Origin: Triticum aestivum
Lineage: Eukaryota > Streptophyta > Magnoliopsida > Poales > Poaceae
DNA: 64,000 nucleotides
Assembly: GCF_018294505.1 (NCBI RefSeq)
Contig: NC_057811.1
Location: 22,734,579-22,798,578 of the forward strand
Reading direction: 5' to 3'
In this document: positions 32,931-45,200 of the stretch, one piece after another
Position numbering within the stretch: position 1 is the first letter of the stretch
How the letters are laid out: every line of letters begins with the position of its first letter
Notes under the pieces: model-generated
Told to the model about the DNA's origin: nothing
What the model saw: the letters and a program-made list of their open reading frames with translations, nothing else
The model's database searches: none
Translations under genes and position numbers: made by a program

Positions 32931-33788
32931 CAGGTTATATGATTTTTATGACATGCTTGTTGATTCCTGACAGTGCATTATTGGGATTGCAACTTTTCTT
33001 TAAGCGACTTGGTACTTAACTTTTATGTGCTTTTGGCAAGGTTAGCTCAGTAGCATAATTGTTATTTGCTTGTTTGTCCATTCTAATTGCCATTTAAAAC
33101 TTTTTAAACAAGTAAAAGAAAGGAAGGATCTTACACGCTATGATTAGCATTCTTGAGGGGTCGTGAAATCATAAAGAAAACTGGATTGTAGCAATTATTT
33201 TCGAGAAATGGTTTTTATGATTAATTTGATGGAGATGGTATAAAAGTGTAAAATCATTTTAACCTTTGGATTGTTTCACCTTTGAAACATTCATTCTAGT
33301 CAGCGGGACTTTACACCTACACATTTACCTTATGACGTTGGTTTGGAATAAATCCGCATAATTGGTATGTTTGCAGGTAAAATGCCGAGCCACACTGTTT
33401 TTGATCTCCTATATATGATGGTGATGATATGAGTAAAACTGGAATGATGTCGATTAGTTTATGAAGGAATTATTCCAAATTTGTTTGCTCAAGAGACACG
33501 GCATTCATATAGCAAGAAGAGCTTGCCATCTTATGCCAAAAAAGGGAACCAACCTGTGCTCAATATAAATTGGTAGCATTGCATCCACATTTTGTAGACA
33601 GTTCAAACTTTCACTTGTCTATTCTCAATCCTTCAAAGCACATGCCATATGCAACCAATCAATTTTGTAGGATGGCAGATGGCGCACATAGTTTGTTGAT
33701 TGTTGCTACCGAGATCCCTGAGTTTTTTTTCCTTCACTGGCTGAAGCTAGGAATTTGTTATTCCATATTAGCTAATTTGTGTTGAAAT
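32931..33788. other. Stretch without a recognised gene
   Basis: AT-rich sequence between the F-box relic and the Angela-like coding remnant. It may include intron or 3' flank of the F-box gene. The frame at 33570-33785 has no recognised family. Confidence 0.45.
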
Positions 33789-35461
33789 GGGACACAGAGC
33801 TTATTGGAAAGTAGTTCATCACAGAAATCCGTTCATGTGACTCCTACACCAATTAGTGAGGAAGCTAATGATGATGATCATGTAACTTCAGATCAAGTTA
33901 CTACCGAACCTCGTAGGTCAACCAGAGTGAGATCCGCACCAGAGTGGTATGGTAATCCTGTTCTGTAGGTCATGTTACTTGACCATGACGAACCTACGAA
34001 CTATGAGGAAGCGATGATGAGCCCAGATTCCGCGAAATGGCTTGAGGCCATGAAATCTGAGATGGGATCCATGTATGAGAACAAAGTGTGGACTTTGGTT
34101 GACTTGCCCGATGATCGGCAAGCCATAGAAAATAAATGGATCTTCAAGAGGAAGACGGACGCTGATAGTAGTGTTACAATCTACAAAGCTAGACTTGTCG
34201 AAAAAGGTTTTTGACAAAGTTCAAGGTGTTGACTACGATGAGATTTTCTCACTCGTAGCGATGCTTAAGTCTGTCCGAATCATGTTAGCAAATTGCCACA
34301 TTTTATGAAATCTGGCAAATGGATGTCAAAACTACATTCCTTAATGGATTTCTTAAAGAAGAGTTGTATATGATGCAACCAGAAGGTTTTGTCGATCCTA
34401 AAGGTGCTAACAAAATGTGCAAGCTCCAGCAATCCATCTATGGACTGGTGCAAGCATCTCGGAGTTGGACTATACGCTTTGATGAGTTGATCAAAGCATA
34501 TAGTTTTATACAGACTTGCGGTGAAGCCTGTATTTACAAGAAAGTGAGTGGGAGCACTACAACATTTCTGATAAGTATATGTGAATGACATATTGTTGAT
34601 CGGAAATAATGTAGAATTTTCTGAAAGCATAAAGGAGTATTTGAAAGGTGTTTTTCAGAGAAAGACCTCGGTGAAGCTGCTTACATATTGAGCATCAAGA
34701 TCTATAGAGATAGATCAAGACGCTTGATAAGTTTTTTCAATGAGTACATACCTTGACAAGATTTTGAAGTAGTTCAAAATGGAACAGTCAAAGAAAGAGT
34801 TATTGCCTGTGTTGCAAGGTGTGAAATTGAGTAATACTCAAAGCCCGACCACGGCAGAAGATAGAAAGAGAATGAAAGTCATTCCCTATGCCTCAGCCAT
34901 AGGTTCTATAAAGTATGCCATGCTGTGTACCAGATCTATTGTATACCCTACACTAAGTTTGGCAAGGGAGTATAATAGTGATCTAGTAGTAGATCACTGG
35001 ACAACGGTCAAAATTATCCTTAGTGGAATAAGGATATGTTTCTCGATTATGGAGGTGACAAAAGGTTTGTCGTAAAGAGTTACGTCGATGCAAGCTTTGA
35101 CACCGATCTAGATGACTCTAAGTCTCGATCTAGATACATATTGAAAGTGGGAGCAATTAGCTAGAGTAGCTCCGTGGAGAGCATTATTGACATAGAAATT
35201 TGCAAAATACATACGGATCTGAATATGGCAGACCCGTTGACTAAACTTCTCTCACAAGCAAAACATGATCACACCTTAGTACTCTTTGGGTGTTAATCAC
35301 ATGGCGATGTGAACTAAGATTACTGACTCTAGTAAACCCTTTGAGTGTTGGTCACATGGCGATGTGAACTATGGGTGTTAATCACATGGTGATATGAACT
35401 ATTGGTGTTAAATCACATGGCGATGTGAACTAGATTATTGACTCTAGTGCAAGTGGGAGAC
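33789..35461 (+). pseudogene. Angela-like Copia reverse transcriptase/RNase H, 5'-truncated and decayed
   Basis: Pieces in order: the region before RT (PRRSTRVRSAPEWYGNPVL near 33910-33966), RT start (YEEAMMSPDSAKWLEAMKSE, WIFKRKTDA, 33993-34214), [20 protein letters not shown] (about 34315), [19 protein letters not shown], an active-site region reading YVND where the family has YVDD (about 34577), and RNase H scraps (SYVDASFDTDLDDSKS near 35080 and MADPLTKLLSQAKHD near 35227). A large part of RNase H is deleted, and stops and frameshifts are numerous. It passes through a repeat region into the LTR at 35462, which fits the 3' half of an Angela-type element. The 5' half is missing here. Confidence 0.8.
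35294..35440 (+). repeat. Short tandem repeats before Angela LTR
   Basis: Four copies of GTTAATCACATGGCGATGTGAACT-like units (about 25 bp, at about 35294, 35347, 35379 and 35407) are spaced irregularly, some followed by GATTACTGACTCTAGT-like words. They lie just before the polypurine-like AAGTGGGAGA at the LTR border. Confidence 0.8.
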
Positions 35462-37203
35462 TGAAGGAAATATGCCCTAGAGGCAATAATAAAGTTGTTA
35501 TTTATATTTCCTTATATCATGATAAATGTTTATTATTCATGCTAGAATTGTATTAAACGGAAAAACTTAGTACATGTGTGAATACATAGACAAACAGAGT
35601 GTCACTAGTATGCCTCTACTTGACTAGCTCGTTGAATCAAAGATGGTTAAGTTTCCTAGCCATAGACATGAGTTGTCATTTGATTAACGGGATCACATCA
35701 TTAGAGAATGATGTGATTGACTTGACCCATTCCGTTAGCTTAGCACTTGATCGTTTAGTATGTTGCTATTGCTTTCTTCATGACTTATACATGTTCCTAT
35801 GACTATGAGATTATGCAACTCCCGAATACCGGAGGAACACTTTGTGTGCTACCAACAAACGTCACAACGCAACTTGGTGATTATAAAGGTGCTCTACAGG
35901 TGTCTCCGATGGTACTTGTTGAGTTGGCATAGATCGAGATTAGGATTTGTCACTCCGATTGTCGGAGAGGTATCTCTGGGCCCTCTCGGTAATGCACATC
36001 ACTATAAGCCTTGCAAGCAATGCAACTAATGAGTTAGTTGCGGGATGATGCATTACGGAACGAGTAAAGAGACTTGCCAGCAACGATATTGAACTAGGTA
36101 TTGAGATATCGATGATCGAATCTCGGGCAAGTAACATACCGATGACAAAGGGAACAACGTATGTTGTTATGCGGTTTGACCGATAAAGATCTTCGTAGAA
36201 TATGTGGGCGCCAATATGAGCATCCAGGTTCCGTTATTGGTTATTGACCGGAGACGTGTCTCGGTCATGTCTACATAGTTCTCGAACCCGTAGGGTCCGC
36301 ACGCTTAATGTTCGGTGACGATTGGTATTATGAGTTTATGTGTTTTGATGTACCGAAGGTAGTTTGGAGTCCCGGATATGATCACGGAGATGATGAGGAG
36401 TCTCGAAATGGTCGAGACATAAAGATCGATATATTGGAAGCCTATATTTGGACATCAGAATAGTTCCGGGTGAAATCGGGATTTTACCGGAGTACCGGGA
36501 GGTTACCGGAACCCCCCGGTAAGTGTATGGGCCTTATTGGGCCATAGTGGAGAGAGAGAGAGAGAGGACACCAGGGCAGGCCGCGCCCCCCTCTCCCTCT
36601 GGTCCGAATTGGATTAGGAGGGGGGCGCCCCCCATTCCTTCCTCCCTCTCTTCCTCTTCCTTCTCTCCTAGTCCAACTAGGGAAGGGGGGCAATCCTACT
36701 CCCGGTGGGAGTAGGACTCCTCCAGGGCGCGCCATAGGAGGGCCGACCCTCCCCCCTCCTCCACTCCTTTATATACGGGGGAGGGGGGCACCCCATGGAC
36801 ACACAAGTTGATCATTGATCTTTTAGCCGTGTGCGGTGCCCCCCTCCACCATAATCCACCTTGGTCATATCGTAGCGGTGCTTAGGCGAAGCCCTGCGTC
36901 GGTAGCTTCATCATCACCGTCATCATGCCGTCGTGCTGACGAAACTCTCCCTCGAAGCTCTACTAGATCGTGAGTTCATGGGACGTCACCAAGCTGAACG
37001 TGTGCAGATCGCGGAGGTGTCGTACGTTTGGTACTAGGATCGGTCGATCGTGAAGACGTACGACTACATCAACCGTGTTGTCATAACACTTCCGCTTACG
37101 GTCTACGACGGTACGTGGACGACACTCTCCCCTCTCGTTACTATGCATCACCATGATCTTGCGTGTGCGTAAGAAATTTTTGAAATTACTATGTTTCCCA
37201 ACA
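35462..37203 (+). mobile_element. Angela-like Copia LTR, shared by two internal halves
   Basis: The LTR starts TGAAGGAAATATGCCCTAGA and ends ATGTTTCCCAACA, 1742 bp, the length and sequence expected of wheat Angela-type LTRs. A TATA box lies at 36769-36776 with a GC-rich stretch before it. To the left is the 3' end of an internal region, with a polypurine-like tract. To the right is a primer-binding site followed by gag. One LTR thus serves as 3' LTR of one partial copy and 5' LTR of another. Confidence 0.9.
36769..36776 (+). promoter_or_regulatory. TATA box of Angela-like LTR
   Basis: CTCCTTTATATACGGGG within the LTR is a standard plant TATA context. It would drive transcription through gag to the right. 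Confidence 0.6.
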
Positions 37204-38467
37204 GTGGCATCCGAGCCAGGTTTATGCGTAGATGTTATATGCACGAGTAGAACACAAGTGAGTTGTGGGAAATACAAGTCATACTGCTTACCAGCATGTC
37301 ATACTTTGATTCAGCGGTATTGTTGGATGAAGCGGCCCGGACCGACATTACGCATACGCTTACGCGAGACTGGTTCTACAGACGTGCTTCGCACACGGGT
37401 GGCTGGCGGGTGTCATTTTCTCCAACTTTAGTTGAATCGAGTGTGGCTATGCCCGGTCCTTGTGAAGGTTAAAACAACACATACTTGACGAAATATCGTT
37501 GTGGTTTTGATGCGTAGGTAAGAACGGTTCTTGCTCAGCCCGTAGCAGCCACGTAAAACTTGCAACAACAAAGTAGATGACGTCTAACTTGTTTTTGCAG
37601 GGCATGTTGTGATGTGATATGGTCAAGACATGATGCTAAATTTTATTGTATGAAATGATCATGTTTTGTAACAGAGTTATCAGCGACTGGCAGGAGCCAT
37701 ATGGTTGTCGCTTTATTGTATGAAATGCAATCGCCATGTAATTGCTTTACTTTATCACTAAGCGGTAGCGATAGTCGTAAAAGCAATAGTTGGCGAGACG
37801 ACAACGATGCTACGATGGAGATCAAGGTGTCACGCCGGTGACGATGGTGATCATGACGGTGCTTTGGAGATGGAGATCAAAGGCACAAGATGATGATGGC
37901 CATATCATATCACTTATATTGATTTCATGTGATGTTTATCCTTTATGCATCTTATTGTGCTTAGTTCGACGGTAGCATTATAAGATGATCTCTCACTAAA
38001 TTTCAAGGTACAAGTGTTCTCCCTGAGTATGCACCGTTGCAAAAGTTCTTCGTGTTGAGACACCACGTGTTAATCGGGTGTGATAGGCTCTACGTTCAAA
38101 TACAACGGGTGCAAAACAGTTGCACACGCGGAATACTCAGGTTAAACTTGACGAGCCTAGCATATAACAGATATGGCCTCGGAACACGGAGACCGAAAGG
38201 TCAAGCGTGAATCATATAGAAGATATGATCAACATAGTGATGTTCACCATTGAAAAACTACTCCATCTCACGTGATGATCGGACATGGTTTAGTTGATAT
38301 GGATCACGTGATCACTTAGATGATTAGAGAGATGTCTATCTAAGTGGGAGTTCTTTAGTATATGATTAATTGAACTTTAATTTATCATGAACTTAGTCCT
38401 GGTAGTATTAGCACATCTATGTTGTAGATCAATAGCTCGCGTTTAGCTCCCCTGTTTTATTTTTGAA
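37204..38467 (+). other. Angela-like leader with primer-binding site
   Basis: GTGGCATCCGAGCCAGG directly after the LTR resembles the initiator-tRNA-Met primer-binding site with a few changes. The following 1.25 kb is the untranslated leader. Small open frames here are not genes. Confidence 0.75.
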
Positions 38468-39257
38468 ATGTTCCTAGAGAAAACTAAGTTGAAAGATGTT
38501 AGTAGCAATGATGTGGATTGGATCCGTGATCTGAGGATTATCCTCATTGTTGCACAGAAGATTTATGTCCTTGATGCACCCCTAGGTGACAGACCGATTG
38601 CAGGAGCAAATGCAGACGTTATGAACGTTTGGCAAGCTCGATATGATGACTACTTGATAGTTTAGTGCACCATGCTTTACGGCTTAGAATCGGGGCTTCA
38701 AAGATGTTTTTGAAACACCATAGAGCATATGAGATGGTCCAAGAGTTGAAATTAGTATTTCAGACTCATGCCCATGTCGAAAGGTATGAGACCTTTGACA
38801 AGTACTTTGCCTACAAGATGGAGGAGAATAGCTCAGCTAGTGAGCATGTGCTCAGAATGTCTGAGTACTACAATTACTTGAATCAAGTGGGAGTTAAACT
38901 TCCAGATAAGATAGTGATTGACAGAGTTCTCTAGTCACTATCACCAAGTTACTAGAACTTCGTGATGAACTATAATATGCAAGGGATAACGGAAACGATT
39001 CCCAAGCTCTTCGTGATGCTGAAATCGACGAAGGTAGAAATCAAGAAAAGCATCAAGTGTTGATGGTTGACAAGACCACTAGTTTCAAGAAAAGGGCAAA
39101 GGGAAGAAGGGGAACTTCAAAAAGAACGGCAAGCAAGTTGCTGCTCCATGAAGAAGCCCAAAGGTAGACCCAAGCCTGAAACTGAGTGCTTCTACTACAA
39201 AGGAAATGGTCACTGGAAGTGGAACTGCCCTAGATACTTGGTGGATAAGAAGGATGC
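38468..39257 (+). pseudogene. Angela-like Copia gag, decayed and cut by CACTA
   Basis: The frame from 38468 (KLKDVSSNDVDWIRDLRIIL) stops at 38663, and a second frame from 38665 reads YEMVQELKLVFQTHAHVERY and MEENSSASEHVLRMSEYYNY, the UBN2-type gag region. Near 39170-39240 comes a zinc-knuckle relic ECFYYKGNGHWKWNCPRYL, in which the second Cys of the CX2CX4HX4C motif is Tyr. The coding region ends abruptly at 39257 where the CACTA element starts. Protease, integrase and RT of this copy are not in the window. Confidence 0.8.
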
Positions 39258-39728
39258 ACTACAACAAAAATACACTTCCGTGATGATACGTGTTTGTCAC
39301 AGTAGGTCACGCTTTCTGTCATGCATGTACATCCATGACAAATTTATGACAGAATCAAGATAGTCATACCCGTGCTGTCATAGAAGTGTTCCATGACATT
39401 ACCAAAATTATCATCACGGAAGTGTCCACTTCCATGACGATAAATCGCGCGTCACAGAAGTGCTTTCGTCAAGGGTGACCAACACGTGGCATCCACCATA
39501 ACGGAACGACGTTAAGCTATCGGGTCCGGTTTTGGATCCGATAACCCGTTAACAGCCCGGACCAATGGGGATTTTCCACGTGTAAAATCATCATTGGCTG
39601 TAGGAAACACGTGTCAGCTCCGTGTTGGCACAGCTGTCACTCATCCAATGGGCGAGATGCGCCTATGATATGTTAACACATGGACCGGCCCAAAAGTGGC
39701 CCATGAAGTTTAAGTGGGCGGGCCCAAC

Positions 39729-39950
39729 TAAAGGCCCACAAGATTTTGCGGACCATAATGGGCCGGCCCAGCTAAAGGCCCACAAGATTTTGTGGGCCAT
39801 AATGGGCCAGCCCAGGTAAAGGCCCACAAGATTTTTGCGGGCCATAATGGGCCGGCCCAGCTAAAGGCCCACGAGATTTCGCCGACATTAATGGGCCGGC
39901 CCAACTATAGGCCCACAAGATTTTGAGGACCCTAGTAGGCCGGCCCATTA
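39729..39950 (+). repeat. About 45-bp subterminal tandem repeat of CACTA
   Basis: Five units of the form TAAAGGCCCACAAGATTTTG followed by GGCCATAATGGGCCGGCCCA start near 39730, 39774, 39817, 39863 and 39907, with decay toward the right. Related GGCCCATAT and GGCC words continue to about 40600. Arrays like this are usual transposase-binding regions of CACTA ends. Confidence 0.85.
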
Positions 39951-40623
39951 ACTGGCTGCCATGTTTTAGGCCAAATGCCGGCCCATATTTGATCTGGTCC
40001 ATTATTGGTCTGCCACGTTCCGGGCCTAATAATGGCCCATATGAGATCCGGGCCGTTAAAAGCCTACCAAGTTTTGGGCCAAATTACGGCCTAGATCAGG
40101 TCCGGCCCTTTAAGAGGCTTTGGGCTAAATTATGGCCCATATTAGATTCGGCCCGTCAACTGGACGCTATGCTTTTGGGCCCACTTGCTAAAGGCCCATT
40201 TAGTAATTCGGCCTGTTAAGGGCTCGTTTAACATTTCGGCCCTATATTAATTTCGGCCTGTTAAAAGCCCGTCATATAGTTGGGCCTAACTACGGCCCGA
40301 TTTGCATCCGGCCTGCTCGCAGCCGATAATCTGATTGGGCCAAACAAGACCGAGACAATTTTTGGCCTCTTATAAGCCCATGATTTGATTGGCACATTCA
40401 TGGGACGGGGTCTATTTCGGCCTGCTGCCAGCCCTTGAGCTGTTCGGCACGTTTCAGGCCAACCTACTTTTCAGCCTCCTAAAGGCCCATTGAGTTTTCT
40501 TGGGAAAATAGGGCCGGCGGTTTACTCGGCCTATTAAAGGCCCGAATCTACTAGTGGGCCAGTTTACATTTAGGCCTGTTAACGGACCAAGATGACGGGG
40601 CCCATGATGCGGATCATACATGG

Positions 40624-41144
40624 TGTCGTGGAATTGTCACGACAGATGTCCTCGTGAAAGGACTTAGTCGTGGAACCATCGCAGCTAGGAAGCTTAAAGG
40701 GGTTAAAATGGGACAAGGGACACGAGGGTTTATACTGGTTCGGCCCCTTGTGGTGAAGGTAAAATCCTAATCCAGTTGAGGTGGAATTACTGGGGTTTCG
40801 ATGACCAGGGAGCAAATCTGCTATGCCTGGCTCTCGACTTGATGTTACTTGCCCTAAGCCGCCGGCGGGTCGTCCCCTTATATACACGGGTTGACGCCCC
40901 GTGGCCTACAGAGTCCGGGCCGGCTCATAAACAGTGTCCGGCTCGGTGACTAGTTAATCTTGCCTTACAGTACAAGTCATGCCATGACGGCGGTTTATCA
41001 CTACGGGCCTTAAGTCGCGTGCGGGCTATGGGCCCTTAACTGAACCGCCATCTTCAAGCTTGATATTGGGCTTCATATGATAAATCGTCATAGCCTAACC
41101 CGGCCCCTCCTGGGCGGGTTACACTAGTAGTTATATCCCCAACA
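40624..41144 (-). repeat. 3' LTR of Tat element
   Basis: Starts (minus strand) TGTTGGGGATATAACTACTA and ends CACGACA. The minus-strand TATA box TATATAAGG lies at about 40877-40885. The polypurine-type border CTGGGGCCTAA lies just outside it at 41145-41155. Confidence 0.92.
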
Positions 41145-41155
41145 TTAGGCCCCAG
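41145..41155 (-). promoter_or_regulatory. Polypurine-type tract of Tat element
   Basis: Read on the minus strand, CTGGGGCCTAA abuts the 3' LTR start TGTTGGGG. This is where the plus-strand primer tract must lie. It is short and only partly purine. Confidence 0.5.
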
Positions 41156-41426
41156 ATTGATTTGAACCGGTTCATGTCAATCTTCAATACCTTAGGAAAA
41201 AGCCTTCTGTCTTCTGCTTGTGCAAAAGTTATAATCCGCCATGACGTCATCTTCTGGATTCATGATAACCTGCCATGACGTCATCTTCCATTAAATTTAT
41301 ATATTATTCCGTCATATCCCAACGGATCCTTATCTTAATGACCATCCCAATAATCGAGGCGCCCGAGTAGCTGGATAACCAAGTTTAGCCTCCTCGTTTT
41401 TTGCGCCCACTTTATCAGTCCTCCTT

Positions 41427-41434
41427 TATAAATA
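41427..41434 (+). promoter_or_regulatory. TATA box of the antisense accessory gene
   Basis: TTTATAAATAGG occurs on the plus strand 280 bp outside the LTR, followed at 41450-41510 by a CT-rich stretch and then a GCCGCCGCCGCC-rich leader. A possible 5' splice site (CAGCTGTAAGT) lies at about 41619. This is the layout of an ordinary plant polymerase II promoter and is independent of the LTR, which points the other way. Confidence 0.6.
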
Positions 41435-42209
41435 GGCATGACCTTCGGTCTTTCCTCAGTCTCCCCCTTTCGTCGTCTTCTTCCTCTCGCTACTCCACTA
41501 CCACTCGAGCTCCGCCGCCGCCGCCGCAAAACACCTCGTCTTCATCAATCTTGGCCGCTGCATCAACCTGAATCGATCAGAGAACGGTGGCGACCCTCTG
41601 CAGTAGATCTGCAGCTGTAAGTTCTTGCCGTCCCGCACCCCAGATCCACATTTTAGGGTTTGCAAGTTCCTCTGCGTGTTTTTGCTGTTCTTCATAGTTT
41701 CTTCAGAGTTCCTCCACCGCAGCCTCTTCTGATTTAAAAAGCAACATATCCTCCTGCGATAATCGTTTTATATCCATTTTGGCCACTAGCAGATCCCTTT
41801 TCTTTATACAAAGGCCTCATTAGAACTCCCGAACTCATCTGTACCAGTTTTTAGGTCTAGAATATTTTCTGTTCTGTACGACCGTTTGATCCAAAATAAT
41901 AGCTGCAACCTGCGAAACTTGTTTGTGCAACACTTAGGCAAAAAACGTATCTGTTAGACCCACTTAGCCATGGCGATTCTTATCGCCGGCTTAAAAAGGC
42001 AATGCTCAATCAATAATTCTGACCACTCACGGTGGTTTAAATAACTTAACTGCTTTTGATGCCCATGGCGGCTTGAATAATCTGATATAGTTAGCCATAT
42101 GTCATTAGGCCCCTTCATAAGCCGCCATCTTGAATATGAATTGAAATATTTTCTCCGGCTTAAATTTGAGCCCGAAGTTTTTATTTTGTCATAGGCTTCC
42201 ATCTCCATA

Positions 42210-45200
42210 ATGCCGCCCAAGGCTACCAAAGCACCCGTTACATGCAACTGGGTTAGATCCATCATCACAGATAACACCTTTAATGAGTTTGTGAAGACTG
42301 GTTATCTGCCAAAGAAGGAAATCATGTCCTATCGTGCTCCTGATCCGACAGAAGAAAAACCTCAACCCAAGGAAGGGGAAGTTATCGTCTTTACTGATCA
42401 CATGAACCGGGGCTTTTCTCCACCCGGCTCAAAGTTTTTCAGAGACGTTTTGCACTTTTTTGACATGCGACCTCAAGACATCGGGCCCAATTCCGTGTCA
42501 AATATCTGCAATTTTCAAGTGTTCTGTGAGGTGTACCTTGGAGAAGAACCCAACTTGCTACTCTTTAGAGAGTTATTTTATTTGAACCGTCAGAATGAAC
42601 GTGCCAATGGGCCCAGCTTGGAACTTGGTGGAATCTCAATCCAGCGACGGAGAGACTGTCTCTTCCCATATGCCGAACCACCGAGTCACCCTAAAGATTG
42701 GAACCAGACATGGTTCTACTGTCAAGACACTTCTCCGGCTAATGAAAACCCTCTGCCCGGCTTTCGCGCCCTGCGCCTGGAGTCAACTCACCCCTTGCCA
42801 GATAAACTGTCTCTGGCTGAACGTCAAACACTTGCCCCCACCATGAGCAAGGTCAAGGCTCTTCTAGGGAATGGCCTAAACGGCATTGATCTGGTCCGGG
42901 TTTGGCTTGCCTGGCGGGTTATTCCTTTGAGCCGCCGCCCCGGCTTGGTGTGCGATTACATAGGCCAAAAGAATGATCCTCTACGGCATAGCCCTGATGA
43001 CTTACCTGAGGACGTCGTTGATGATATGACCAAGTCTCTTCTGAATGAAAGCCTGGCAGATTGTGGGAGAGTGGGTTTAAGTCCTTTCTGCAAAGCTAAC
43101 CCGGCTCCAGCGGTAAGCCATTGACTTGAGCATTTTGACCTTCAACTTTAACAATTTTCATTTTTACTCAAAAACCTTTGTTGTAATTCACAGGCTGATG
43201 ACAAATTTTGGAAGGTCAAGTATGACCATGAAGCTGCCAAGAAAGCCAGAAAAACCAAGAAAGCCGCCAGGAAAGCTGCTGCCCGGAAGAAGGGGAAAAC
43301 CTAGCGCCTCGGATATGCTTCATTTGGAAGAGACCTCCGAGTCAGAGGTAGCTCTTGACTCCTTAGGCTCCTTTTTTTAACCATCTTATTGACACTGATT
43401 ATCATCAGGAGGATACAGGAGCGAGTCATGTAGCGATTGAAGAGGTAACTATAATTTCCTCCGACTCCGAGCCTTTGCCGAGACAGAAAGTCCGAAGAGT
43501 AACCCGGAAAGTAAGATTTCACATCCTTTAGCTTACCAAGATCCTCAATCTCTTTTGAAGCGACAGTTTCATGAGAGCCGGAGGCAGACCCGGACCAGTA
43601 AAGATGCGGAACTCTCCTCCGGCTTACCCGATGTAACAAGAAAACGCCAGACTGAGGTCATCTCCGATTTACATTATTTTTATCCTTTGGCGGGTTTCAC
43701 TTGTCAACCACTCAATTCTTCTGACTCAAACTATCAGGGAACTTCACCTTCCTCCGGCGAGTCAATGCAGTCCAATATGCCGGCTTTCAAAACCGCTCCA
43801 GGGTAATGATAATCTGTTTATCTTGTGCTTATCTTACTCATGTTTTTTGCACTAACCTTTTGATTTTTACCCAGCGTACAAGTAAAGCCCAGCAAGAGGG
43901 CAAAGAAGAACAAGCCGGCTGAAGAGCCGCTATTGAATGAACCGGAGCTCAGAACGGCTGCTCCTAACACCTCCGCTCATGAGCCGCCGCCTGAAACAAC
44001 CCAAGATATTCCAGTGCCTACTGCTGACCCGCCTGTCGAGCAAGCCATTGACGGTTCTGAGAATCCGGAGGCCCCTAGCCCGGCGAAGATAGATGACCTG
44101 GATGTCGAAATCATCAAAACTAACTTTGTTGAGCTGGGGAGACCCACCGTGCTGGCCAAGTGCTCCGCCAAAGAAGAATTTTGGAACGCCACAAAACTAA
44201 GCTGGATGTCACTGATTATACTCATCTGAGTATTGGAGAAATCATCTCCGGTTATATAAATCAAGTGCACAACAGCTGTGACATGGAAATTGACATGGTG
44301 AAATAGATACACCAAAAATCTGAGGCATAACTCTTGTTGCTGTACTTTATTTATCCTTACTATACTAGCCCCCAAGTCTATTGCTTATGATGAAATATGT
44401 TGTAGACTTAAGACCAACTTAGTAATAGATGTAAGAAGTCTGGCTTATCCTGTAGCCCCCAAGGGCTGGCTGAAACAACATGTTTGAACCGGTCCTTATT
44501 ACGTTTAAATTAAGAAGTACTTAGAACAGCAATATGCATTAGCCCCCAAGTGCCAAGTACCTTTGCCTGCAAAGTGCTTGGGACTTACTTCCATGAACCG
44601 CCACTGTAAACAGAGTTCTTCAGCATACACTAGCCCCCAAGTGCCAAGTACCTTTGCCTGCAAAGTGCTGGGCACTTAATGTTGCATTATGATAACCCTG
44701 ATTGTGACCCGGCATTTGTACAGGCCACCATTAATAAATTTGAATCAGAAATATCTGACTTGAAGAATCGCCTGGAAGCATAGGAGATTGAAACCCAAAA
44801 AGCCAACTCCGAGTTTGAATTCAGTGTATCTGAACAAGAGAAACTGAAGAAAGACTTTGAAACAGAGAAGAAAGCCTAGGCTGATGAAAAGATCACCTTG
44901 ATCAACCGGGCTGAGAAGGCTGAGGCGGCTCTTACAGAAACAACCGCCGAATTATCCGGCTTAAAACGCCATGTATCTCAGATGGTCTCAGCAATCTTTG
45001 GTAAGTTATTCTGCAAGTGTTAAATATTTGAATCTTTTCTAACAAGTTTATCAATTGTCATCAACTTACCTGATTTTGCAATGCAGGCGCCAGGAGTTCC
45101 AATCTTGACCAAAGCATGCTGGTAAAATTGAAGGCGGTTTATACACTGGTAGAACAACTCTACACCGGGTCACAACGTGCTTTAGCCGCCGTGGCCCTGT

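Noticed and set aside
35294..35440. CRISPR-like spaced repeats
   Set aside because: Units are irregularly spaced, diverged and part of the Copia 3' untranslated region in a plant genome; no CRISPR interpretation fits.
40579..40887. 102-codon minus-strand frame and its near copy at 53348-53650
   Set aside because: These are the same LTR sequence in both LTRs of the Tat element, not duplicated genes.
42595..42846. 83-codon plus-strand frame
   Set aside because: Out-of-frame reading within exon 1 of the antisense accessory gene.
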